13,333 nt of DNA, taken from positions 1 to 13,333 of the forward strand of contig JAKJAE010000037.1 of the NCBI GenBank assembly GCA_022707665.1, given 5' to 3'. The stretch is from Chloroflexota bacterium (GTDB taxonomy: Bacteria; Chloroflexota; Anaerolineae; B4-G1; SLSP01). Both the position numbers and the translations under genes were made by a program. Below are positions 7,149-12,551 of the stretch, piece after piece (within the stretch, counting starts at the first letter, position 1; each line of letters begins with the position of its first letter). The notes beneath the pieces were generated by a model that saw nothing but the letters and a program-made list of their open reading frames with translations, ran no database searches and was not told the origin of the DNA.

Positions 7149-7235
7149 GGGCAGTTGATCCGAGCGGCAAAGGAGGCGGACTGTAAATCCGCTGGCGTAA
7201 CGCCTTCGGGGGTTCGAGTCCCTCACTGCCCACCA
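7149..7235 (+). tRNA. tRNA-Tyr(GTA), with encoded CCA
   Basis: A class II tRNA: acceptor GGGCAGT pairs with ACTGCCC, the anticodon stem is GCGGA/TCCGC around CTGTAAA (anticodon GTA), and a long variable arm contains a GGCG/CGCC helix. The discriminator is A7232, followed by a genomically encoded CCA at 7233-7235. It is the only tRNA of the four here with encoded CCA. Only 5 bases separate it from the upstream tRNA-Thr. Confidence 0.95.
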
Positions 7236-7239
7236 GTTT

Positions 7240-7312
7240 GCCCATGTAGCTCAGTCGGTAGAGCACTTTCTTGGTAAGAAAGGGGTCATCAGTTCAAATC
7301 TGATCATGGGCT
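7240..7312 (+). tRNA. tRNA-Thr(GGT)
   Basis: Acceptor GCCCATG pairs with CATGGGC. The anticodon stem is CTTTC/GAAAG with loop TTGGTAA, and anticodon GGT lies at 7273-7275. The T arm is ATCAG/CTGAT around TTCAAAT. The discriminator is T7312 and CCA is not encoded. Four bases separate it from the CCA end of tRNA-Tyr, so the transcript must be processed. Confidence 0.96.
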
Positions 7313-7353
7313 CAAGGCGGCTGAGATTGCGCCTTTGGCAACAGGGCAAACAT

Positions 7354-7426
7354 AGGCGAGTAGCTCAATTGGCAGAGCAACGGTCTCCAAAACCGTAGGT
7401 TGCGGGTTCAATTCCTGCCTCGCCTG
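7354..7426 (+). tRNA. tRNA-Trp(CCA)
   Basis: Acceptor AGGCGAG pairs with CTCGCCT. The anticodon stem is ACGGT/ACCGT with loop CTCCAAA, and anticodon CCA lies at 7387-7389. The T arm is GCGGG/CCTGC around TTCAATT. The discriminator is G7426, as usual for tRNA-Trp, and the CCA tail is not encoded. Its position just upstream of secE is common in bacteria. Confidence 0.96.
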
Positions 7427-7435
7427 CCTGATGAA

Positions 7436-7465
7436 CAAGACACCGCCCTATAGGGCGGTGTCTTG
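7436..7465 (+). terminator. Perfect 30-bp palindrome after tRNA-Trp (terminator-like or processing hairpin)
   Basis: The arms CAAGACACCGCCC (7436-7448) and GGGCGGTGTCTTG (7453-7465) are perfectly complementary around TATA, so the whole 30 bases are self-complementary. The bases after it are AACTG, so there is no T-tract. It may be a T-less terminator, a partial attenuator or an RNase III site separating tRNAs from the secE mRNA. I see no convincing promoter between it and secE, so readthrough is probably needed for secE expression. Confidence 0.6.
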
Positions 7466-7511
7466 AACTGTAGGCCCAGTGGTATAGGTTGAGGCTGATC
7501 CGGAGGCTTCC

Positions 7512-7805
7512 GTGACCAATACGAAGGAAAAGAAAGAGAATGCGATCATCGCGTACTTCCGTTCTACACGAGCGGAACTGCGCAAGGTGCGTTGGCCCAC
7601 CCTCGAGCAGGGATGGTCAATGACCAAGATCGTTCTGGCTGTCACCTTCAGCATGTCCATCTTCTTGGGCGTCCTGGACTTCTTCTTCGGTTGGTTGCTT
7701 GGCAAGGTTGTCACTGGCCAGGTCCTCTTCATCATCCTCGGGGTGGTCGTCGCCGTGGCCCTGATTGGCGCGGTCTATCTGGTCGGTCAAGGCGAAGAGG
7801 TTTGA
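7512..7805 (+). CDS. secE: Preprotein translocase subunit SecE
   Basis: A 97-residue SecE, the essential membrane subunit that clamps SecY in the Sec translocon. It uses a GTG start, with GGAGG at 7502-7506 five bases upstream. The amphipathic N-terminal helix carries the signature RKVRWPT (24-30), followed by the conserved membrane helix at about 38-63 ending in DFFFGWLLG. Unlike the usual single-span SecE, a second strongly hydrophobic segment follows at about 70-92 before a short acidic end. The expected partner nusG follows directly and may overlap, and tRNA-Trp precedes. Gene order and signature make the call secure. The ribosomal protein gene rpmG, often located between tRNA-Trp and secE, is absent here. 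Confidence 0.93.
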   Translation: MTNTKEKKENAIIAYFRSTRAELRKVRWPTLEQGWSMTKIVLAVTFSMSIFLGVLDFFFGWLLGKVVTGQVLFIILGVVVAVALIGAVYLVGQGEEV

Positions 7806-7810
7806 GATCC

Positions 7811-8611
7811 TTGCTACCTGAAGAGTATTCCGACGAAGAAGAGATCGAAGAGCCGGTCTTTGAGGAAACCGAGGATGCAGTCGGTCCCTTGCCGACCCTT
7901 GAGCTTTCACCAGACGCGATCTTCGAACGACTGGGCCTGGATGGCGTAGCCGCGCCATCCGACGAGTCCGAGGAAGAGGTGGAGGAAACCGCTGAGGTTC
8001 TTCCGCCGCTCGAATTCGAAGATGGCTCGGAAGAGGTCGGCGTGCTTCCGGACCCCTTCGCCGATGAAGAGGTCAAGGAGCAGACCGACGAACGCGCCTG
8101 GTTCATCGTGCACTGCTATTCGGGCTATGAGCACAAGGTTCGACACAACCTGGAGCAGCGTATCGAATCCATGGGTATGCAGGACTGGATTTTCCAGGTG
8201 GTTGTGCCCACAGTCGAGGAGATCGAACTCAAAGATGGCAAGCGTCGCACGGTAGAACGCTGCCTCTATCCAGGCTACCTCATGGTGCAGATGAAACTGT
8301 CTGACGATTCCTGGTACGTCGTGCGTAATACCCCTGGCGTCACGGGTTTCGTCGGCATGGGCAACAACCCCACACCATTGCGCGCTGAAGCCGTGCAGCG
8401 GATCCTGCGCCGGATGGAGTCTGCCGCCCCTGAAGTACGCGCGACGTTCAAGCGCTCACAGAAGGTGCGCATTGTCGAGGGTCCGTTTGCCGACTTCATT
8501 GGCGTGGTCGATGACATCGATGAGGAGCGGACGAAGGTTCGGGTCCTCGTCTCATTCTTTGGACGCGAGACACCGGTGGAACTCGATTTCCTCCAGGTGG
8601 AGAAGGCGTAA
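7811..8611 (+). CDS. nusG: Transcription elongation/antitermination factor NusG with acidic N-terminal extension
   Basis: NusG binds RNA polymerase through its NGN domain and Rho or ribosomal S10 through its KOW domain. The NGN domain begins at AWFIVHCYSGYE (96-107) and includes YPGYLMVQM (153-161) and NTPGVTGFVG (173-182). The KOW domain covers about 214-266 (KVRIVEGPFADFIGVVDD). The NGN domain normally starts within a few residues of the N-terminus; here about 95 residues precede it, with about 36 Asp/Glu and 3 Lys/Arg. No ATG is available before the NGN domain. I chose TTG at 7811 because AGAGGT (7796-7801) lies 9 bases upstream. An alternative TTG at 7802 would overlap the secE stop as TTGA, but is too close to that site. 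A GTG at 7979 inside the acidic stretch is less likely. The 3' boundary is firm and the start is uncertain. Confidence 0.85.
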   Translation: MLPEEYSDEEEIEEPVFEETEDAVGPLPTLELSPDAIFERLGLDGVAAPSDESEEEVEETAEVLPPLEFEDGSEEVGVLPDPFADEEVKEQTDERAWFIVHCYSGYEHKVRHNLEQRIESMGMQDWIFQVVVPTVEEIELKDGKRRTVERCLYPGYLMVQMKLSDDSWYVVRNTPGVTGFVGMGNNPTPLRAEAVQRILRRMESAAPEVRATFKRSQKVRIVEGPFADFIGVVDDIDEERTKVRVLVSFFGRETPVELDFLQVEKA

Positions 8612-8707
8612 GATCAGAAAGCTAGAATGGTAACCACTGGGTAGGGTGGCACGCGTGGCATAGTGCGTGAGACCTGAGGTGGCCCAGATCCAGGGAGTGT
8701 TGAGGAT

Positions 8708-9136
8708 ATGGCAAAGAAAAAGGTAAAGGCAGTTGTGAAGTTGCAGATCAATGCCGGTAAGGCAAATCCAGCGCCGCCCATTGGCCCGGCACTGGCTCAG
8801 CACGGCATCAACCTGATGGGCTTCTGCAAGGAGTATAACGCCCGGACCGCGCACCTGGCCGGGAATATCATCCCGGCGGAGATCACGATCTACCAGGACT
8901 CGTCGTTCACCTTCGAGCTCGGCACGCCCCCAACCGCAGACCTACTGCGCAAGGCGGCGAATGTGCCCAAGGGGTCGGCAGAGCCCAACCGCGATCGGGT
9001 CGGTAGCATCACGAAGCAGCAATTGCGCGAGATTGCCGAGATGAAGATGCGTGACCTGAACGCGATCGACATCGAGGGTGCTGAGTTGCAGGTCATGGGC
9101 ACCGCTCGCAGTATGGGGATCCGAGTCCGGGACTGA
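8708..9136 (+). CDS. rplK: 50S ribosomal protein L11
   Basis: A 142-residue L11, the usual length, which binds the GTPase-associated region of 23S rRNA with L10/L12. The N-terminal domain shows [27 protein letters not shown] (11-37) and the C-terminal rRNA-binding domain shows [21 protein letters not shown]. The ATG at 8708 is preceded by GAGG at 8702-8705, rather close, and GGGAG at 8693-8697, at a more usual distance. A 96-base spacer separates it from nusG, in which I see no terminator or promoter. Order with rplA downstream is standard. Confidence 0.97.
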   Translation: MAKKKVKAVVKLQINAGKANPAPPIGPALAQHGINLMGFCKEYNARTAHLAGNIIPAEITIYQDSSFTFELGTPPTADLLRKAANVPKGSAEPNRDRVGSITKQQLREIAEMKMRDLNAIDIEGAELQVMGTARSMGIRVRD

Positions 9137-9144
9137 ACTCTCGG

Positions 9145-9193
9145 CCTCCTCTCTAGTTCAGTGGGAGGGGTAACCCGTTAGGACCACAAGGAG
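9145..9193 (+). promoter_or_regulatory. Possible RNA switch between rplK and rplA masking the rplA ribosome binding site
   Basis: The spacer contains CCTCC at 9145-9149, which can pair with GGAGG at 9164-9168 around a 12-base loop. The overlapping CTCCT (9146-9150) is also complementary to AGGAG (9189-9193), part of the rplA ribosome binding site. The two pairings exclude each other, so folding could change access to the rplA start. This is seen by eye only; a conserved L1-binding motif is not evident. Confidence 0.3.
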
Positions 9194-9199
9194 TTTAGA

Positions 9200-9916
9200 A
9201 TGGGAAAAGTAGGAAAGAAGTACGCAGCAGCCGCAAGCAAGGTGGATGACAAGCGCATCTACAACGTCAAGGATGCTGTGGAGCTGGTCAAGGCCGTCAG
9301 CTACTCCACCTTCGATGGTACCGTTGAACTGCACATGCGCACCACGTTGGATCCGCGCCGTGCAGACCAGGCCATTCGTGGCGTCGTTCGCCTCCCCAAC
9401 GGCCTGGGCAAGTCTGTGCGTGTCCTGGTGTTTGCAGCCGGCGAGGCCGCGCGGGCAGCACAGGAGGCAGGCGCCGACTACATCATCAGCGACGATGAGG
9501 GCATCCAGAAGATCCTCGGCGGCTGGACCGACTTTGACGTCGCCATCGCCGTCCCGGATATGATGCGCCACGTTGGTCGCCTCGGTCGTGTCCTGGGTCC
9601 CCGTGGCTTGATGCCCACGCCCAAGACGGGTACCGTCGTCCCTGAAGACGATGTGGCACGTGTTGTCGATGAGGCCAAGGCCGGTCGTGTCGAGTATCGC
9701 CTCGACCGCAGTGGTAACATCCACTGCCCCATTGGCAAGGTTAGCTTCTCCGATGAGCAGTTGATCGGCAACATGGCCGCTGTGATGAGCACGATTCGCC
9801 GTGCACGTCCGGCCGCGGCCAAGGGCCTGTTCATCCGCCACGTAACGCTGGCTCCCACGATGGGTCCTGGCGTCAAGGTAGATCCAGCCGAAGCGCTGGA
9901 GATGGAATCTGCCTGA
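9200..9916 (+). CDS. rplA: 50S ribosomal protein L1
   Basis: A 238-residue L1, the normal bacterial length, which forms the mobile L1 stalk near the E site and in many bacteria represses its own rplKA mRNA. The signature [19 protein letters not shown] (about 128-146) is intact, as are the early [11 protein letters not shown] strand and the late [11 protein letters not shown] segment. AAGGAG at 9188-9193 lies 6 bases before the ATG. The last codons overlap the -35 element of the rplJ promoter. Co-transcription with rplK is expected given the 63-base spacer. Confidence 0.97.
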   Translation: MGKVGKKYAAAASKVDDKRIYNVKDAVELVKAVSYSTFDGTVELHMRTTLDPRRADQAIRGVVRLPNGLGKSVRVLVFAAGEAARAAQEAGADYIISDDEGIQKILGGWTDFDVAIAVPDMMRHVGRLGRVLGPRGLMPTPKTGTVVPEDDVARVVDEAKAGRVEYRLDRSGNIHCPIGKVSFSDEQLIGNMAAVMSTIRRARPAAAKGLFIRHVTLAPTMGPGVKVDPAEALEMESA

Positions 9917-9940
9917 CAAGCTGCACATTTGTAGTATAAT
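9913..9940 (+). promoter_or_regulatory. rplJL promoter overlapping the rplA stop codon
   Basis: CTGACA at 9913-9918 (one mismatch to TTGACA) and a perfect TATAAT at 9935-9940 are 16 bases apart. The -35 contains the rplA TGA at 9914-9916. The predicted start near 9947 places the whole L10 leader on the transcript, so rplJL can be transcribed independently of rplKA. Confidence 0.8.
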
Positions 9941-9946
9941 CTTTAC

Positions 9947-10111
9947 CTGTCCGCCGAAGACAGCTGGCGCACGCGCGTAGCAACTGGTCGCAAGTGCTTA
10001 ATCATGCCCGCCGAGGCAGGATCCGGGGAAGCTTCCACTGTCTTGAGCACATCATGTGCCTTGACCACCTTTCCTGAGTCCTTGCGTCGGAAGGCGCAAG
10101 GACTCTTTTTT
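9947..10111 (+). ncRNA. Ribosomal protein L10 leader (autoregulatory mRNA element)
   Basis: The untranslated region before rplJ carries the two conserved blocks of the L10 leader family: CCGAAGACAGC at 9954-9964 and GCCGAGG at 10010-10016. These form the kink-turn-like site bound by the L10(L12)n complex in other bacteria. A small hairpin GCACA/TGTGC follows around 10047-10059, and the element ends in an intrinsic terminator at 10076-10111. By analogy with Bacillus, excess L10-L12 should favour the terminator and reduce rplJL expression. The start is set from the promoter; the end is the T-tract. Confidence 0.85.
10076..10111 (+). terminator. Intrinsic terminator acting as rplJL attenuator
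   Basis: GAGTCCTTGCG (10076-10086) pairs perfectly over 11 bases with CGCAAGGACTC (10095-10105) around an 8-base loop, followed directly by six T residues (10106-10111). It lies 67 bases before the rplJ start and downstream of the conserved L10-binding blocks, the position expected for attenuation. CGCAAG at 9989-9994 is identical to part of the 3' arm and could pair with CTTGCG (10081-10086) as a weak antiterminator. Confidence 0.9.
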
Positions 10112-10178
10112 GTGCCTGTGGCACACCTTGCGGGTCGAAACAAGGCAGATAGAGCATCTGATAAGGAGGTGAATAAGA

Positions 10179-10745
10179 TTGGCTATTTCACGCGCTCGTA
10201 AAGAAGAGTTGCTGGATGTGTATCGCCAGCAAATGGCAGAGAGCAGCGGGTTCATGATGGCTGAGTACACTGCGCTGAATGTTGCGCAGCTTCAGGATCT
10301 CCGCCGCAGGACACGCGAACAGGACGCCGAGATGTTCGTCGTGACAAACACCTTGTTCGAACTGTTGCTCGAGGAGAGAGGGGTCACCGCCCCCAAAGCG
10401 CTCCTGACCGGACCGACGATCGTCGCATTCTGCCACAAGGATGTGCCCTCGGTTGCAAAGATGTTCCGTGAGGTCGAACAGGGCTTCGATGAGAATCGAT
10501 TCGTCGTCAAGGGCGGCATGATCGAAGGACGCATCTTCGGTGCGGCTGATGCGGCAACGGTTGCCACACTGCCGACCCGCGAGGAGCTGCTCGCCCAGGT
10601 ATTACGCGCCATCAACGCTCCTGCGTCGCAGGTTGTGGGCGTGGTCGCTGGCGGTATCCGCCAGGTGCTCAACGTCGTCAAGGCCTATGTGGACAAGCTG
10701 GAAGGCGCCGGTGGCGCATCCGCTGATGCAGAGGCCGCTGCCTAG
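10179..10745 (+). CDS. rplJ: 50S ribosomal protein L10
   Basis: A 188-residue L10, slightly longer than the roughly 165-175 usual, which anchors L7/L12 dimers on the ribosome. The N-terminal rRNA-binding domain begins AISRARKEELLDVYRQQM and includes VVTNTLFELLLEERG. The C-terminal helix that binds L12 dimers ends in an Ala-rich tail. The start is TTG at 10179, chosen because AAGGAGGTGA (10163-10172), an exact complement of the 16S 3' end, lies just upstream with the GGAGGT core 8 bases away; no ATG fits. A rare start codon with a maximal ribosome binding site suggests tuned translation. Expression is further controlled by the L10 leader upstream. Confidence 0.96.
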   Translation: MAISRARKEELLDVYRQQMAESSGFMMAEYTALNVAQLQDLRRRTREQDAEMFVVTNTLFELLLEERGVTAPKALLTGPTIVAFCHKDVPSVAKMFREVEQGFDENRFVVKGGMIEGRIFGAADAATVATLPTREELLAQVLRAINAPASQVVGVVAGGIRQVLNVVKAYVDKLEGAGGASADAEAAA

Positions 10746-10874
10746 AAGACATCAGGCAAAGCAACCCAGGGGAGTGGGGCCGTTCAGACACACAGCTTAC
10801 TGGACCGACATACTATCGTGATACGCCCCTCGATAGGAGTGGGGTCACGAAACAAAAAGGGAGGTTTCACAACA

Positions 10875-11261
10875 ATGGCAGATCTGCAGAAACTGGTAGA
10901 GGAAATCAGCGCGCTTACGCTGATCGAGGCATCGGAACTGGTCAAGGCGCTCGAGACCAAGCTGGGCGTGAGTGCGGCTGCTCCCGTCGCGATGATGGGC
11001 GCTATGCCCGCCGCAGCCCCCGTGGCTGAGGTCGAGGAAGTCGAAGAGCAGACCGAGTTCGACGTCATCCTGAAGGCCGCTGGCGAGAAGAAGATCAACG
11101 TCATCAAGGTCGTCCGTGAGCTGACCAACCTGGGCCTGAAGGAAGCCAAGGACCTGGTCGAGAGCGCACCCGCCAAGGTGCTGGAGGCAGTGAGCAAGGA
11201 AGTTGCCGAGAATGCCAAGGCCAAGCTCGAAGAGGCTGGCGCCAAGGTCGAGGTCAAGTAG
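10875..11261 (+). CDS. rplL: 50S ribosomal protein L7/L12
   Basis: A 128-residue L7/L12 that recruits translational GTPases to the ribosome. The ATG at 10875 ([11 protein letters not shown]) follows GGAGGT at 10860-10865 by 9 bases; the frame is open upstream to 10818, but the family N-terminus fixes this start. The N-terminal dimerisation domain (about 1-33) is followed by an Ala/Pro/Met-rich hinge and the compact C-terminal domain with [26 protein letters not shown] (about 73-98). The 129-base gap after rplJ contains a 9-base direct repeat GGAGTGGGG (10771-10779 and 10836-10844) but no obvious terminator. A strong hairpin follows the gene. Confidence 0.97.
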   Translation: MADLQKLVEEISALTLIEASELVKALETKLGVSAAAPVAMMGAMPAAAPVAEVEEVEEQTEFDVILKAAGEKKINVIKVVRELTNLGLKEAKDLVESAPAKVLEAVSKEVAENAKAKLEEAGAKVEVK

Positions 11262-11292
11262 TCGGTTTCGCGCCTCGCACATCGGATCACCG

Positions 11293-11327
11293 ACACAGAG
11301 CCTCTGGTCTCCCAGAGGCTCTGTGTT
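11293..11327 (+). terminator. Strong hairpin terminator after rplL
   Basis: ACACAGAGCCTCTGG (11293-11307) pairs over 15 bases with CCAGAGGCTCTGTGT (11312-11326) around TCTC. Only two T residues follow before ATACT, so the T-tract is poor; the hairpin strength suggests it still ends the ribosomal-protein transcript. Its 3' end merges with the -10 element of the next gene. Confidence 0.75.
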
Positions 11328-11332
11328 ATACT
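11327..11332 (+). promoter_or_regulatory. Extended -10 element giving a leaderless protease mRNA
   Basis: TATACT at 11327-11332 has TG one base upstream (11324-11325), an extended -10. Six bases separate it from the ATG at 11339, so transcription would start at or within a base of the A of the start codon. No good -35 is present at the right distance, since the terminator hairpin occupies that place. There is no ribosome binding site before the ATG, consistent with a leaderless message. Confidence 0.6.
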
Positions 11333-11338
11333 CTCGCT

Positions 11339-12532
11339 ATGTCAACGGCAAGCTACCTACCAGACCAGGACACGACCATCACCCGCCAACTCCAGGCAGC
11401 GCTCATCGGCCTCTTCACCGTTGAAGACATCACGCTCCTGGACAACAAGGAGCGCCCGATGGTCCGCTTTGGCGGACGACTTGCTTCAGGAGATCAGGAC
11501 GCGATCTTCGACGCGATGGTCGAGCGGTTCCACCACGTCGGCTACACGCCCATCCTTACCCAGGAAGACGGACTGTATGTCGTCCGCGCAGTGCCTGTCG
11601 TCGTCGATGGTCGGGTTGGGAAGGCATGGGTCAACGTCCTGCTCTTCGTGCTGACCGTGCTGTCGGTCCTCTTTCTGGGGGCTCTCCGCGAAAATGTCGA
11701 CGTGATCGCCCATCCTCTGGAGATCTGGCGTGGCTGGCCTTTTGCGGTCACGATCATGGGCATCCTGACCGCACACGAGCTCAGCCATTACTTCGTGGGA
11801 CGTCGTTATGGATCGCCGACGAGCTTACCCTATTTCGTCCCCCTCCCGCTGAGTATCCTTGGCACGATGGGAGCGGTCATCGTGCAACGGGGACCGATGC
11901 GGAGCCGCAAGGCGCTGTTCGATATTGGGATTGCCGGGCCGCTGGGGGGATTGGTGGTCGCGGTGCCACTCCTTGTCCTTGGGCTCGCCTTCTCAACAAC
12001 CGGAACACCGCAGGAGCTGATGGGACTTCCCCCTGGAGAACCGGCTGCCGTAACCCAGGAAGGCAACTCGATCCTCTATCTGGCGGCCAAGTATGCGGTG
12101 TTCGGGCGTATCTTGCCTGACCGGCAGACCGGAGAGGACGTCTGGCTGTCTCCACCCAGTCCCGGGGGATCGATCGCCTTCGCCGCATGGGCCGGGCTCC
12201 TGGTCACCGCTCTGAATCTCTTTCCCATCGGTCAGTTCGATGGAGGGCACGTGGCCTATGCGATGTGGGGGCAGAAAGCGTGGTCACTCGCACGCACCTT
12301 CATTGGCGTGATCTTCGCATGGGGACTGCTCCTCACGTTTGTCGGGAACCAGGCAGGCACGACGTGGCTGGTGTGGGGTGGTCTGGGCATGCTGATGGGA
12401 GCGCGTCACCCACAGCCCCTGAACGATGTGACCCCGCTCGACCCGAAACGTAGACGCCTGGGGTGGATACTGGTGCTGATCTTCATCCTCATCCTCGCCC
12501 CCGTCCCACTGGTCGAAGTCGTAATCCCGTAA
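11339..12532 (+). CDS. Site-2 protease family intramembrane metalloprotease (M50)
   Basis: A 397-residue multi-pass protein of the M50 family, whose members cut membrane-embedded substrates, often in stress or envelope signalling. The zinc motif HELSH lies at 146-150 in a membrane segment starting near 134. The second signature NLFPIGQFDGG at 293-303 supplies the Asp ligand D301. A conserved GAVIVQRGPMRSRKALFDIGIAGP block lies at 178-201, resembling the EGY-type subgroup. Hydrophobic segments are visible near 97-116, 134-152, 196-219, 279-298, 322-337 and 374-392. The first 95 residues form a soluble cytosolic domain without a signal peptide; no PDZ domain is evident. The start lacks a ribosome binding site and the mRNA is probably leaderless. 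A glycosyltransferase gene follows after about 19 bases, so they may form an operon. The substrate is unknown. Confidence 0.92.
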   Translation: MSTASYLPDQDTTITRQLQAALIGLFTVEDITLLDNKERPMVRFGGRLASGDQDAIFDAMVERFHHVGYTPILTQEDGLYVVRAVPVVVDGRVGKAWVNVLLFVLTVLSVLFLGALRENVDVIAHPLEIWRGWPFAVTIMGILTAHELSHYFVGRRYGSPTSLPYFVPLPLSILGTMGAVIVQRGPMRSRKALFDIGIAGPLGGLVVAVPLLVLGLAFSTTGTPQELMGLPPGEPAAVTQEGNSILYLAAKYAVFGRILPDRQTGEDVWLSPPSPGGSIAFAAWAGLLVTALNLFPIGQFDGGHVAYAMWGQKAWSLARTFIGVIFAWGLLLTFVGNQAGTTWLVWGGLGMLMGARHPQPLNDVTPLDPKRRRLGWILVLIFILILAPVPLVEVVIP

Positions 12533-12551
12533 AGGGCTGACGGGGTACGTG

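Noticed and set aside
7463..7488. Possible secE promoter, TTGAAC at 7463-7468 and TATAGG at 7483-7488
   Set aside because: The spacer is only 14 bases, and the -35 lies in the palindrome arm; too weak to list.
9158..9928. 256-residue open frame on the - strand opposite rplA
   Set aside because: It lies entirely antisense to a conserved ribosomal protein gene and shows no recognisable motif or ribosome binding site.
10783..10816. Possible internal promoter before rplL, TACTAT at 10811-10816
   Set aside because: No acceptable -35 at 16-18 bases; the ribosomal genes are expected to be co-transcribed.
10771..10844. 9-base direct repeat GGAGTGGGG in the rplJ-rplL spacer
   Set aside because: Short and G-rich, with no associated palindrome or terminator; may be chance.
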